Assembly (NCBI GenBank): GCA_014529385.2
Contig: CM043963.1
Span: forward strand, 70,336,912-70,400,911
Source of the DNA: Adiantum capillus-veneris
Lineage: Eukaryota > Streptophyta > Polypodiopsida > Polypodiales > Pteridaceae
Length of the DNA: 64,000 nt
Reading direction: 5' to 3'
Position numbers and translations under genes: made by a program. Below the pieces are notes generated by a model that saw only the letters and a program-made list of their open reading frames with translations, did no database searches and was not told where the DNA came from. Shown here piece after piece: positions 1-10,302 of this stretch (within the stretch, counting starts at the first letter, position 1; the number at the start of each line of letters is the position of its first letter).

Positions 1-22
1 AGACAATAGGCAGCTGAAGGAG

Positions 23-1339
23 ATGCAGGAGACGTCGGGTGTGCAATCCTGTTGCAGTTATGCAATTGGAAGTGGCATTGCGCCGCAAATTATGACATCT
101 GTGAAGAGTGAAGATAGCATGGACACTTATTGTGGCAAGAATGGAGTATTGGGGTCAAGTGCTAGTAAATTGTGTAGACAATATGATGAAAGGGTGAACA
201 ATGATCACATGGAAATTGGGTTGGTTAATCTTCTCACAGCAGCATTGGCGGTGGCAAGGAGAGACATGCATCTAGCTTCCGTGATATTGGTTCGGCTCAA
301 GGATATGGTTTCATGTTCCGACAACACTATGCAGCGGGTTGTCTCTTACTTTGTACAAGCTCTTGAGCGTCGTGTAAAGGGAGTCAAAGGAGTGGATCAT
401 ACAGGCAAGAGTAGTAGTAACTTTCAAGGCGACAATCTGGCCGCATTTCAAATTCTGCATGAGATTTTTCCTTACATCAAGTTTGGGCATTTTACAGCTA
501 ATCAGGCGATACTTGAGGCGGTTCAAGGTGCACGCAGAGTGCACATTGTGGATTTTGAGATTTTGGAAGGTATACAATGGCCTGCTTTTATGCAGGCACT
601 GGTGTCAAGGAAGGGGAGCCCACCAGAGCTGCATATCACCGCCTTGTGGAGGCCTACCCATGAGCATGGGATAGCTATGGTTCACAAAACCTGCAAGCGT
701 TTGTCCGAATTCGCGTCAGCTATGTGCCTTCCCTTCAGCTACAGCCTACTGACAATCAATGATGATGATGACTTTATTGCAAGGCAAATTGAAGTTGTTC
801 AAGGGGAAGCTCTTGTTGTCAACTGTATGGTCCATCTTCCGCACATGCCACGACATAACATGGCAACGGTGACGTCCTTCTTGCGCACAATGCAAAAGCT
901 CTCTCCCACAGTTGTCACTCTTGTAGAGGAAGAGCTTGGTTGCAGTACGGCGGCAGCCGCATCCTATTTCTCTGAGGCTCTTTATCATTTCCATGCAATT
1001 TTTGACTCTCTAGAAGCATGCCTTCCTTTGGAGGTGGAAGCGCGCATGCTTGTGGAGAGGGTTCTGATGGCACCAAGAATCGACAGTGCTATCAGCATGT
1101 GGAGTCAGGCCGTGTCGCCGTGTGCAGCTTATGGAGTGGAGGTGAGTGAGAAGTACAAGTGGTCTACAATTATGCACTCTACAGGTTTCAAGCCTCTTCC
1201 ACTCTCATACAGCAATCAAGCACAGGCAAGGCTGCTTCTTGGATTGCACAGAGATGGTTTCAAGCTTGAGGAGAGAAGCCATCACCTTGTTTTGGGTTGG
1301 CATATGAAGCCCTTGTATGCAGCTTCAGTATGGAAATAG
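23..1339 (+). CDS. NSP2: GRAS-domain transcription factor, NSP2-like
   Basis: Nuclear GRAS-family transcriptional regulator. In angiosperms NSP2 acts with NSP1 in strigolactone-biosynthesis control and symbiosis signalling; that role is family knowledge and not shown here. The 438-residue reading has the GRAS regions in order: leucine-rich region I at about residues 66-120, the VHIID-type core at 172-186 (VHIVDFEILEGIQW, the NSP2 variant), PFYRE-type segment about 304-341 (LVEEELG, then FDSLE), and the C-terminal SAW region about 389-438 ending in ASVWK. The segment GHFTANQAILEAV before the core also matches NSP2 proteins. No intron is needed, as is common in this family. The first ATG is at 23, but the codons before it stay open to the window edge, so the true start may lie upstream. 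The short N-terminus (about 65 residues before the GRAS domain) fits either case. The stop is TAG at 1337. Confidence 0.9.
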   Translation: MQETSGVQSCCSYAIGSGIAPQIMTSVKSEDSMDTYCGKNGVLGSSASKLCRQYDERVNNDHMEIGLVNLLTAALAVARRDMHLASVILVRLKDMVSCSDNTMQRVVSYFVQALERRVKGVKGVDHTGKSSSNFQGDNLAAFQILHEIFPYIKFGHFTANQAILEAVQGARRVHIVDFEILEGIQWPAFMQALVSRKGSPPELHITALWRPTHEHGIAMVHKTCKRLSEFASAMCLPFSYSLLTINDDDDFIARQIEVVQGEALVVNCMVHLPHMPRHNMATVTSFLRTMQKLSPTVVTLVEEELGCSTAAAASYFSEALYHFHAIFDSLEACLPLEVEARMLVERVLMAPRIDSAISMWSQAVSPCAAYGVEVSEKYKWSTIMHSTGFKPLPLSYSNQAQARLLLGLHRDGFKLEERSHHLVLGWHMKPLYAASVWK

Positions 1340-2999
1340 GTGAGTGTGTTATCTTCCTTCTAGCAATTCAGGTATGCTTTTATGTGATATGAGAGGAACT
1401 CTATGTCAAGGCTGAGCTCTCTCTCTCTCTCTCTTGATAAGCTTTGTTTGCCGTCTTTTTTATGTTTCTTACAAAGAGTTTTCCTTCAGTGCAAGTTCTG
1501 AATAAGCAAACTTACATCCTTTAATTAGGTCCCTACCAAAAACCCCTTAACATATTGTGTTTTTAGCTTCTTTTTTTCTCAATGGTTCTTCAAGTTGTGG
1601 CAATCTTACTATAACTAAGTTTCTTGTGCTTCAAGTTGATCAAGCAGCTCTACACCATGAGAAACAATCAAGTACCAAAGTATCGTCGCCACGAGCTTTA
1701 TCTCCCAATTGAATTGTATGTTTTGATTCATATGAGACTTGGTTCTTGTGAATCAAACCCAATGATGATGGTCATTGCATTCTTATAGTCATTAAAGCCA
1801 AAGATATCTTTTTTTCATTCTATTGCTAATATTTTCTCTCAACATCACACACCCATTGCATGTCAAAATGTTATCGGCGTGTTCCATTGGTCCACATGTA
1901 CCCAACCATTGATAGCACATATATTGTACATAATGCATACATGCCTGCATCACATGACTTAAAGTGCACCATTGTGCATAGTACACTTAACAACATGACT
2001 TTTTATGAAGAATTTATTTAATTTTGTAACCAAGTGAGCCCCTCTTTTAATTAGGAGCAAAATTACACAATCTTGAATAAAAACTAGTCTTGCTTGGTTG
2101 TCTTGTCATAGTATTCAATGTGTACATTGGTGTAAATGTGTTAATAGCAATTATAGTACTTGATGTGTAAATAAATTAATTGATCAGATTTTCTAAACAA
2201 ATCAGATATATCAAAATAAACATAGACAACTTTGTGAAAGACATTGGTGAAATCAAAACCTCTTCTTTTTTGTCAGGCATGCATGTAATCTGTCCATCAA
2301 GACATAACACTAACCTTATGAATAATGTCTTCACTTAAGTAAGTTTGTGCATAAAAAATCTTGCCTTTGACGAGAGAAATACAAACAATACTTCAAAATT
2401 TTGGTACTGAGGAAACTATAAAAAAAAAAAGTAGATAGTGCATGGCCTACATGAGTGCCATATAGAAACATGGTAGAGACTCGGTATTTTGTCTCTCCAA
2501 AATTTATAAGAAATAGAAGCCATGTCTTGCCTCGTAGTCCGTCTTCAATATAGTCATGGTATTTAAGAACAATACAACAAATCTAAAATTCTCTATGGTA
2601 ATTTAGTATTGGCACCTTGATTTATTCACTTTGTTATCAATGCACATTTCATTGAAAATTAATATGACAAAAGAGGCCTAAATTTCACACAGTAAATCAT
2701 AAAAAAGATATGAAACAGCTATATCCACTAGTGAAAAGTCCCTAAATATGCAAATGTCTGAAGTAAGCCAGCTTAAAATGTATCCTACTAACTTGGTACA
2801 AATCCTTGTGAGCACAAGCTTTTAGGCCACTCTGAAAAGAAAACCTTGTTACATATGGCTCCTCATCATGTTCTTCGTGTCTTTACTTGACTTGTGTATC
2901 AAATACTACTTCTTTCCTAGATTTTTCAATGGTCTTGTTATTGCTCAAAATTGGTGATACGTACAGGATATTCATTAACCAACAGGATATTCATTAACC
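1340..2999. other. 3' flank of the GRAS gene, no gene seen
   Basis: AT-rich non-coding DNA. It holds a short CT tract at about 1417-1434 just after the stop codon, probably in the 3' UTR, and a 19-bp tandem duplication at about 2966-3000 (units containing ggatattcattaacca). No reading frame resembles a known protein. Confidence 0.6.
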
Positions 3000-4335
3000 A
3001 CAAAAATTGAGAAGCAACTATGCCATTGGGCATTCCTACATTAACCATCATGTTCCAAGAGGAGACTTTATGTGCTTTCATAAAAACACCACATCTGACA
3101 TACATGTTGACCAAAGCATTGTCAAGCGCAACATGTTTCTTCAGCAGCCCCTACCTAGCAATCTCCTCATGAATTCTCTCACCCATGTGACGGTCTTGCA
3201 GAAGGCCACATGCCTTCAAGGTGCAAGCATAGGTAATCACATCAATTGGGAGAAAGACCATCCCTTCACGTTAAAACAACCTAGACCTTCCTTGCTATAG
3301 CCATGTTGGCAATATCCTTCACTCAACATGTTTGCAAAGAAATGACATTTCATATAGAAAACTCATCAAGAATTTAATATATTTTTGTAAGGGTTTTACA
3401 TTTTGCATACATATAGACAGAAGCATTGGCAAGCACAACATGTTTGTCCAACATCCCCAGTCTAGCAATCTCATGGTGGATTCTGTCACCCATGTGAAGG
3501 TCATGTATAAGGCCATAGACCTTCAAGGTGCAAGCGTAGGTGATTTCATTTGGAGACAGGCCATCCCTTCATGTCACAGCTAAAAAGGATGGGAGCCACA
3601 ACCATGTTGAGCATTTCTTGCAATTACATCCCAAAGTTTCCTTGCCACAGTCATGTTGGGAATATCTTGAAATCAACAGCTTCTCAAGGGACAATATTTT
3701 GGATAGAAGTCTTATCAAGAAATTTGTGTTTTATAAGGTCTCCACATTTTGCATACATACAGACTAGACCAAAGCTTTTCCACAACATGTTTTCCTTGAC
3801 TAGCAATGTCATCATAATTTCTCTCACCCATGTACAGGCCTTGTGTAAGGCCACAAGTATTCAAGTTGCAAGCATGGGTGATTACATTTAGCAAAAGGCC
3901 TTCCCCTTGCATTGAGTTGCAACAAAACCCAGCGCTTCCTTGCCACCGCCATGATGAGCATATTTTGCAATCCAAGCATGCCAAAGATGACTTTTGAACA
4001 GAAACCTCATCGAGAGCTCTATGTGCTTTTGAAAGGACACCACCTTTGACACATATATTGACCAAAGCACAATCAACAGATTGCAAAGAGACGACATTCG
4101 AGATAGAAAGCTCATTAACAACTTTACCTACTTGAGTAAGGGCTCTTCATTTTGCACACACATAGAGCAAAGCATTGCCAAGCACAACAGGTTTCTCCAA
4201 CAGCCTCTGTCCAGCAATCTCATTGTGGACTTTGTCACATATAATAAGACCAAAGTTGCACGAGGTGGTTCACAAGGCTGGGGCACCCTCATTGAATGCA
4301 TCAACACAGAGGCGGCCATAATTTGCATCATCTGA
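3000..4335 (-). pseudogene. Decayed pentatricopeptide-repeat (PPR) array
   Basis: Minus-strand relic of a PPR protein (organelle RNA processing or editing factors in plants). Recognisable pieces, read across several frames, include NEIAGQRLLEKPVVLGNALL near 4200, ALVNICVKGGVLSKAHRALD near 4060, WHAWIAKYAHHGGGKEALGF near 3950 and a degenerate YMYAKC helix near 3400. These are the alternating P, L and S motifs of a PLS-type protein. The same block recurs about every 300-400 bp: its phrase gattctgtcacccatgtg or close variants appear near 3173, 3480, 3820 and 4220. That matches a unit of about 100 residues, three PPR motifs. Stops and frameshifts occur in every unit, and no start, transit peptide or E/DYW tail is visible. 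It is a pseudogene; the family assignment is firm, the boundaries are approximate. Confidence 0.8.
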
Positions 4336-4962
4336 GTGGGGCATGCTATACATGCAGCCTAGGACCAACACGTGAAGTTATGCAGCAATGTCTGAATGGA
4401 GCAGCATTTTAGCACCATAGATGTCAAGGCCGGCTAGAACGGGGGCTCTTTTTTGACAGAGCCCACAAGCTTTTCCATGCCCCCGCTCTATCTCGGTCAG
4501 CTTGCTGGCAGCAGCAACAGCACCATTGCCAACCATTCTTCAGAGTAAAGCGTGTGAAGAGAGGAGATTGTGACGCTATTTGATCAATTACAAGAGCTTC
4601 ATGACGTAGCATCGTTGGTACTTGGCGCTCTAGCAACAAAAAGCTAAAGCAGCAGCGTGTGTTGGCGGCGCTGCAGAATCTTGAACGCAGGATCGTCCGA
4701 TTTTGTTGGCACTGCAGCTGCTTGCACGGAGGGATATAAGCGTGGAGCCTATCCAATGCTGTACGCATTTTTAAAGCTTTTAGAACAGGGCTAGGGAAAC
4801 ATTTTTTGTGGACCCCACTTTGGAACCTTTTCACACCCATAGCAGCAGGCTAACTCTAAATTTGAGAGGGATGATCACATTAAAAATATAACGTTACAAC
4901 ATTATACACTTGGCGCGTCTCCAGCTTCATGCACCAAGCGAGTGTGTGCATGCACACGTGCA
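4336..4962. other. Spacer between PPR relic and LTR element
   Basis: Holds one minus-strand open frame (4424-4840, 138 codons) rich in Cys, Arg and Gln that resembles nothing I recognise. It lies directly upstream of the PPR relic on the same strand, so it could be a decayed N-terminal part of it, but I see no motif to prove this. The stretch ends in a CA-rich tract at 4951-4967, the insertion target of the next element. Confidence 0.4.
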
Positions 4963-4967
4963 CACAC

Positions 4968-5554
4968 CGTAGCAGGGCTACAGTGTCACTTCACAGGACA
5001 TACAGTTGGACAGTGGGTTACACTGGGACTGGTTCACACTAGACGGACCCTCTGGACGGACGTCTGGTCTGGGAGTGACACGTGGCAGGGTACCTACCAA
5101 CGACCGAAGGTGGCCTAGTGGACCTCGTGGCCAGGTCACCACATGGCTGACATTTATGAGCCGTTGGTGGCTCTTTACGGTGGTACATATGAGTAGTAGC
5201 GGTCAGTTATCTTATCATTTTTTCTTCACCTTTGGTCCAGCATCGTCGAGAGGAGAGTGAGTCTTACACAGAGCACTGCTTCACCATCCCTGCACATTTG
5301 AGTCTCGACACCCCCATTTGTACCTGTGAGTCCTGGGCGGGAGCTGAGTGTGCTGCCACGCTAGAGTCTTGTACATGGTTCTTTGAGCTAGTCGAGTCCA
5401 CATGTTCTGGTCCACTATTGTGTTTCTGTGGTTATCCATTGTTTCTGTGTTTCATTCTGTTGAGAGATTTCCATTTGTTTGAGTGAGATTGTCACTCACA
5501 TTGCACTGAGGGGCACCCACACTGTAGAGAGCACGACACATTATCCGCGCTACA
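4968..5554 (+). repeat. 5' LTR of the gag-pro element
   Basis: 587 bp, aligned end to end with 10843-11429. It ends in ccgcgctaca and is followed 13 nt later by the putative primer-binding site. No canonical TATA box was seen. Confidence 0.93.
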
Positions 5555-5911
5555 AGTGCTCTCATTTTGGCGATCACGGTGGGACTTCAATTGAAGTCTC
5601 ACTCTCTGTTGAGTACAAGTAAAGCAGCTAGATGGTTTTTCTTCGTCTCGCCTGTGCTGGTCTGGTCCGGTTTCACCCTAGACAGCTTAATCTAGCTGGT
5701 CTAGTCTCTCACCTTGCTGGTCCAGTCCTCTCTCGCCCTGGTCCACCCAGTCCTCGTCCTGGTCTAGTCCTCCTTGTCCCTGGTCTAGTCCTTCTCGTCC
5801 TGGTCCAGGCCAATTGTTCTAGTCACTCGCCTGGTCTAGTAGAGTCTAGTCCACTGTTCAACCAGGTGAAGTTCTTCTTGCCCAAAGCTTGGTTGGGGTG
5901 GTGGTTACTGC
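5555..5911 (+). other. Untranslated leader of the gag-pro element
   Basis: Between the LTR and the first gag ATG lies a leader with repeated CT-rich words around ctggtctagtcc (about 5645-5850), a low-complexity tract. A 115-codon frame at 5632-5979 spans it but is compositional and overlaps gag. Confidence 0.5.
5568..5586 (+). promoter_or_regulatory. Putative tRNA primer-binding site
   Basis: Reads TGGCGATCACGGTGGGACT, starting with the TGG expected to pair with a tRNA CCA end. The pattern resembles an arginine-type tRNA acceptor arm and T-stem; the tRNA identity is inferred and not checked. Confidence 0.6.
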
Positions 5912-7861
5912 ATGACACATACAAGGCGATCATTAGAGCGTCAAAGCGCACTACTGAGCCCCCAGAAGTGCTACCATAGACGACGCCAACCTTTGGTACC
6001 CAGTAGAAGTATATTAACACCATCACCCATACCTACACATACAGCTCCCTCCATTCCTTCAACCGGTTCTACATCCTCCTCCAGGTCACCTTCTTCGGTA
6101 AGGCTCTCCCCCATTTTGTTACAACAAGCTAGTGAGCAACAGGATCAGGAGCAAGAGGCCATGGAGGAGCTCACTAGTGTTCTGGCCAAGGTGAACATCA
6201 AGTTCCCTACCTTCAAGGGTCTCTCCACAGAGGATGCTAATGACCATGCTCGGAGGTTTGTTTCTCTTTGCAGAGGTCGTGGCCTCAATAGAGAAGACGC
6301 CTACCTTGTGCTCTTTCCGTCCACCTTGGATGGTCTTGCAAATAAATGGTACAGTCAATTTGCTGAAAACCACTTTGCTACTTGGACTATGTTAAGACAG
6401 CAGTTCTGTGAAGCTTTCCGACGAGGGGATTATCAAGAAAAGATTCTAGATGAGTTGGCCAACCTGTTGCTCCAGCCCAAGGAGACATTTTCCGAGCTCA
6501 TGACCAGAACAAAGTCCCTGGTCGCCAAGCTGCCTCAGCAACCAAGAGAATTTATGGTGAAGAAGTGGGTAGAGAAGTCTCTGCCTAAGACTTCTCAACA
6601 AAATCTCAGAGAAAGTCTCCGTCTTGAAGCCAGTCTGGAGGACTTTGCTGTTGCTGCTACTCGAATAGAGGGAGCTAGGAAGCTGTTCACTGACTCTCCT
6701 CAGGTAGAAACTGCCCCTGTACTCGTGGACAGTCCATCAGACCCCTTGACTTCTTTACGCAGGGAACTAGAAGCCCTAAAGTTACAGCGGGCCCTTCAGG
6801 AAGAGAGATCCTTCTCTCTTAGACAGGAGAAGCCCCCACATCAAGAGGCTTATGATCAACTTAAAAGAGAGCTAGAAGAGCTCACGTCTCAGCAGGAGAC
6901 TAAGGCTATGGTATGGTGTAGCTCATGTCGATCTCCAGGGCATCCTTCTCAGGACTGCCCACTTCGAGCTTACTTCCATTTCTGTGAGAAGCCTGGCCAT
7001 GATGACAAAGAGTGCTATTATCTGAAGGGAATGCGGCAACTACAACAGAGCCTCGCCCCCAACCTTCAACAAGGGTTGACACCTACATCCAACATGGTTT
7101 CACCCTATGGTCATCAACACCCTATGCCACCTCTGCTGACAACACCTCCTATGCAAGGTATGCACAACAACTTCGCATCTCCCAATTTTTATCATGCTAA
7201 TGCTCCCTCAACCCCTCAGAGCTTCTACACGTCACCCTCAAACTCCATGCAACAACCACCTTGTCTGCCGTTCCGTCCCTCCAATCGGCCCATTTTATGC
7301 TACAGATGTGGAGAGTATGGGCATTATCAGAGCAAATGCCCTCTGCCAGAAGGCTCTCCTCCGTGCCAACTTTGCCCTGAGGCTCAGGATCACTACACTA
7401 AGGATTGTCCAAAACAACACGCCTCTACCTCTGCAAGCCCAAGTCAGAGCCAACCTGAACTCACCTTTCCCAAGATCAATTTGATAGCAGTTAGTACCAA
7501 CCCCAAGACACCACTATCTACCCATATAATTGCCTCTCAAGACAAGTTGCAACTGGTAGAGGAGCCAGCTGGTGTCCTCACACGAGCTCAAAGGGCAGCC
7601 CTCGGCCTCAGTCTTCCAACAGGTACAACCCTTTCCTCCCCAATGCCTACACCTCCTCCAGCAGCTGACATGCCATCCCCTAGTGCTAAGAAAGGATCTT
7701 TTACTATGCTCTCCGATATTGATGGGGCTTTCTTAGAAGCAGTTGCTGACTTACAAAAGATCAAGGAAACTGAGAAGACACTGATCCCAAGAGAAAAACC
7801 TACAGCAGAGACTATATTGAAGAATACCTTTCAGCAAGTGTCATTGTATGACATGCTTTGA
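5912..7861 (+). CDS. gag: Retrotransposon Gag polyprotein with zinc knuckles
   Basis: Structural protein that packages element RNA. The 649-codon frame has a Ser/Pro-rich start (residues 1-80), a retrotransposon gag capsid region at about 95-250 (FPTFKG near its start, then LDGLANKWYSQF), a charged Gln/Glu-rich coiled-coil-like stretch about 275-330, and a nucleocapsid part with CCHC motifs. These are CSSCRSPGHPSQDC near 334, a degenerate one near 355 whose first Cys is Phe, a canonical CYRCGEYGHYQSKC near 463, and a lengthened one near 485. The capsid part could also start at the internal ATG at 6161. It ends at TGA 7859-7861, and the same frame continues open into protease, so the stop is either suppressed or a lesion. 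Confidence 0.88.
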   Translation: MTHTRRSLERQSALLSPQKCYHRRRQPLVPSRSILTPSPIPTHTAPSIPSTGSTSSSRSPSSVRLSPILLQQASEQQDQEQEAMEELTSVLAKVNIKFPTFKGLSTEDANDHARRFVSLCRGRGLNREDAYLVLFPSTLDGLANKWYSQFAENHFATWTMLRQQFCEAFRRGDYQEKILDELANLLLQPKETFSELMTRTKSLVAKLPQQPREFMVKKWVEKSLPKTSQQNLRESLRLEASLEDFAVAATRIEGARKLFTDSPQVETAPVLVDSPSDPLTSLRRELEALKLQRALQEERSFSLRQEKPPHQEAYDQLKRELEELTSQQETKAMVWCSSCRSPGHPSQDCPLRAYFHFCEKPGHDDKECYYLKGMRQLQQSLAPNLQQGLTPTSNMVSPYGHQHPMPPLLTTPPMQGMHNNFASPNFYHANAPSTPQSFYTSPSNSMQQPPCLPFRPSNRPILCYRCGEYGHYQSKCPLPEGSPPCQLCPEAQDHYTKDCPKQHASTSASPSQSQPELTFPKINLIAVSTNPKTPLSTHIIASQDKLQLVEEPAGVLTRAQRAALGLSLPTGTTLSSPMPTPPPAADMPSPSAKKGSFTMLSDIDGAFLEAVADLQKIKETEKTLIPREKPTAETILKNTFQQVSLYDML

Positions 7862-7945
7862 CTTGATGCAAATTTTCGAAGTGACACCCTTGCCATCATT
7901 CAATCTCTGTACCCTGGTGCAGGGTCTAGTGGCGGGCACCTCCCA

Positions 7946-9745
7946 GTGCAGCCCTCCGAATCCTACATGATATCCTATCCCGAAGCTTCACTTACTGATT
8001 ACAGGAGTCCGCGTCTAACCGTTTCTATTATGAGCCGCGAATTCTCAGGGGTCATAGTAGATGGTGGGTCGGGTATCAACCTGATGCCTGAATTCACTAT
8101 GCTGGCATTGGGTCTCCAGCCCACTAGACCTGCCCCATTCACAATGACTTTGGCCGAACAGAGGACTGTCTACCCCTTGGGCATTGTAGAAAAGGTGCCT
8201 CTGCAGGTTCAAGATTTCACATTCAGCTTGGATTTTGTGGTGGTTCGCCTTCCCCAGGTAGAAGGCGGCTTCCCATTGCTCATTGGCAGACCATGGCTAC
8301 GACACACGAAAGCACTACATGATTGGGGAAACGATGCAATGTGGATACGAACCCCTGGCTCCCCAATGCAACCGATTCGCCTTGAAGGCAGAATGGATCC
8401 GGTGGAGCATCATAGTTCCCTATCCATGGAGTCCAATCCCGAACTGGAACAACCTACTCCGCCGGATGGGTCAGATGAAGACCTGCTGGAGTGGTTGGAG
8501 GCTACCAAATCTATGCCTTGTTATGGAGTCTCTATTCACTCTTCGCCTGAAATAACACCCTCTTCAAATGATTCCACAGTAACTAAATCTAATGTGCCAC
8601 CTGAGCCTATGAAGAAGCATAGCAGCAGTAAGAAACCTCCTCTACAAGAGTTCACCCCCCCTAAAACATCAACCCTTCTGGTGTCTGCTTCTTTGACCAG
8701 AAGAAAGCTCTCCTCTGTGTCTAGCAAACTCCCTTCTCAGAGCCCGTCCTGCAAGATGAATTCCAAGATCTTGATAGCTGTATTGCTCCTGATAGCTGGG
8801 TGCTCTTTGTTTGCCACTATCTACCCTCTGTCCCTCACCCTCCCTCCCCCTCTCCCCCTCGCCCTCGCCCTACTCTCCCCCTCGCCTAGTCCCCATCACT
8901 ACCCTCTCCCTAAGTCCCTCCCCCTTGCCCACTCGCCCCTACCCAACCTTCATTCACCCTACCCTTCCTCTCTCGTCCCTTCCCAATCCACCTCCAATTG
9001 GCCCCTACCCAATCCCCCTCGCCCCTACCCTCTCCAATTGGTCCATACCCAATCCCAATCCCCTCGCCCCTACCCTCTCCAATCGGCCCCTACTCAATCC
9101 AATCGGTCCCTACCCCGTCGAGTTGGTCCCTATCGCCCCTACCCTCTCCAATTGGTCCATACCCAATCCCAATCCCCTCGCCCCTACCCTCTCCAATCGG
9201 CCCCTACCCAATCCAATCGGTCCCTACCCTCTCGAATTGGTCCCTACCCTCTCCAATCGGCCCCTACCCAATCCAATCGGTCCCTACCCCCTCGAGTTGG
9301 TCCTATATTGGTCCATACCCAATCCCAATCCCCTCGCCCCTACCCTCTCCAATCGGTCCCTACCCTCTCCAATCGGCCCGTACCCAATTCAATCGGTCCC
9401 TACCCTCTCGAATTGGTCCCTACCCAATCCAATCGGTCCCTACCCCCTCGAGTTGGTCCTATATCGCCCCTACCCTCTCCAATCGGCCCCTACCCAATCC
9501 AATCGGTCCCTACCCCGTCGATTTGGTCCCTATCGCCCCTACCCTCTCCAATTGGTCCATACCCAATCCCAATCCCCTCGCCCCTACCCTCTCCAATTGG
9601 CCCCTACCCAATCCAATCGGTCCCTACCCTCTCGAATTGGTCCCTACCCTCTCCAATTGGCCCCTACCCAATCCAATTGGCTCCCACCCCCTTAAGCCCT
9701 AGCCCCTACCCTCCCCTCACCCCTCACCCCTACCCACCCCCTTAA
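7946..9745 (+). CDS. pro: Aspartic protease region running into a low-complexity repeat
   Basis: Same frame as gag, separated from it only by the TGA at 7859; the frame is open right after that stop. The first 150 codons are a retropepsin-like domain: the catalytic loop reads VDGGSG (usually D-S/T-G) at about residues 38-43, and the C-terminal signature LLIGRPWL follows near residue 112. The linker after it (to about 8810) has no further domain. From about 8812 the frame enters a C-rich minisatellite and encodes only Pro/Leu/Ser/Tyr repeats to the stop at 9745. That tail is probably not a real protein: all three forward frames are open for long distances here. Reverse transcriptase should follow the protease in an autonomous element and is absent. 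Confidence 0.75.
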   Translation: MQPSESYMISYPEASLTDYRSPRLTVSIMSREFSGVIVDGGSGINLMPEFTMLALGLQPTRPAPFTMTLAEQRTVYPLGIVEKVPLQVQDFTFSLDFVVVRLPQVEGGFPLLIGRPWLRHTKALHDWGNDAMWIRTPGSPMQPIRLEGRMDPVEHHSSLSMESNPELEQPTPPDGSDEDLLEWLEATKSMPCYGVSIHSSPEITPSSNDSTVTKSNVPPEPMKKHSSSKKPPLQEFTPPKTSTLLVSASLTRRKLSSVSSKLPSQSPSCKMNSKILIAVLLLIAGCSLFATIYPLSLTLPPPLPLALALLSPSPSPHHYPLPKSLPLAHSPLPNLHSPYPSSLVPSQSTSNWPLPNPPRPYPLQLVHTQSQSPRPYPLQSAPTQSNRSLPRRVGPYRPYPLQLVHTQSQSPRPYPLQSAPTQSNRSLPSRIGPYPLQSAPTQSNRSLPPRVGPILVHTQSQSPRPYPLQSVPTLSNRPVPNSIGPYPLELVPTQSNRSLPPRVGPISPLPSPIGPYPIQSVPTPSIWSLSPLPSPIGPYPIPIPSPLPSPIGPYPIQSVPTLSNWSLPSPIGPYPIQLAPTPLSPSPYPPLTPHPYPPP

Positions 9746-9940
9746 GTCCTCGCCCCTACCTACCCCCCTCGCCCCTACCCTCCCCTCCCTTGTCCTCGCC
9801 CCTACCCACCCCTTCACCCTCCCCCTCGCCCCTATCCTCCCCCTCACCTCCCCTCGCCCCTATCTAGCCCTACCTAACCCCCCCTCGCCCCTACCAACCC
9901 CCTCCCTTGCCTCGGCCCTAACCAGCCCCCCTCGCCCCTG
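8812..9940 (+). repeat. C-rich minisatellite replacing pol
   Basis: About 1.1 kb of tandem and higher-order repeats built from words such as CCCCTACCC, TCTCCAATCGG and AATCCAATCGGTCCC, with units of roughly 20-45 bp arranged in mixed order (clearest at 8990-9700). It decays at both ends into plain C/T-rich sequence (8820-8990 and 9700-9940). G is rare on the plus strand, so the minus strand has many runs of three or four G. Confidence 0.9.
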
Positions 9941-10302
9941 GTCAGACTGGCATCCAAGTCAAAATTCTTGTTAGGAGCTCTATCCAGATGGACAGATGCC
10001 CAGTAACAAGACTGTTGGTGGCGGTGATGATGCCTTTAACACCTTCTTCAGTGAGATGAGATGGGAGCAGGAAAGCATGTTCCTCGAGCTGTGTTTGTTG
10101 ATTTAGAGCCCACTGTGATTGATGAACCAACCTGGTTACTTACCCCAGAATTCACTTCATGCTTTCATCATATGCCCTAGTGATTTCGGCTGCTAAGGCC
10201 TATCATGAGCAGTTGTCCGTTGCAGAGATAACCAACGCATTTGAGCCATCGTCAATGATAGCAAAATGTGATCCTCGTCATGGTAAATACATGGCATGCT
10301 GC
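9941..10302 (+). pseudogene. Captured, internally deleted alpha-tubulin fragment
   Basis: Lies inside the LTR element. Read across frames it matches conserved alpha-tubulin in order: GQTGIQV at 9941-9961, [20 protein letters not shown] at about 9986-10045, [21 protein letters not shown] ending at 10126, then directly [15 protein letters not shown] from about 10128 and [10 protein letters not shown] up to [11 protein letters not shown] at 10302. About 180 codons between VIDE and NLV, which should hold much of the nucleotide-binding domain, are missing at one junction. A 4-bp loss before DGQMPS and further frameshifts block translation. No intron remains in the retained part, which suggests capture from a spliced transcript. 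The identity is firm; the mechanism is inferred. Confidence 0.88.

Noticed and set aside
311-994. Antisense and out-of-frame ORFs within the GRAS gene
   Set aside because: Shadows of the coding frame without recognisable domains.
8811-9702. Open frames of 234 and 294 codons in the two other forward frames
   Set aside because: They are products of the C-rich minisatellite, which lacks stops in all frames; composition is only Pro, Ser, Leu, Tyr, Ile and Trp repeats.
8812-9940. Telomere-like array
   Set aside because: Units contain CCCTA but not the plant CCCTAAA repeat, and the spacing is irregular.
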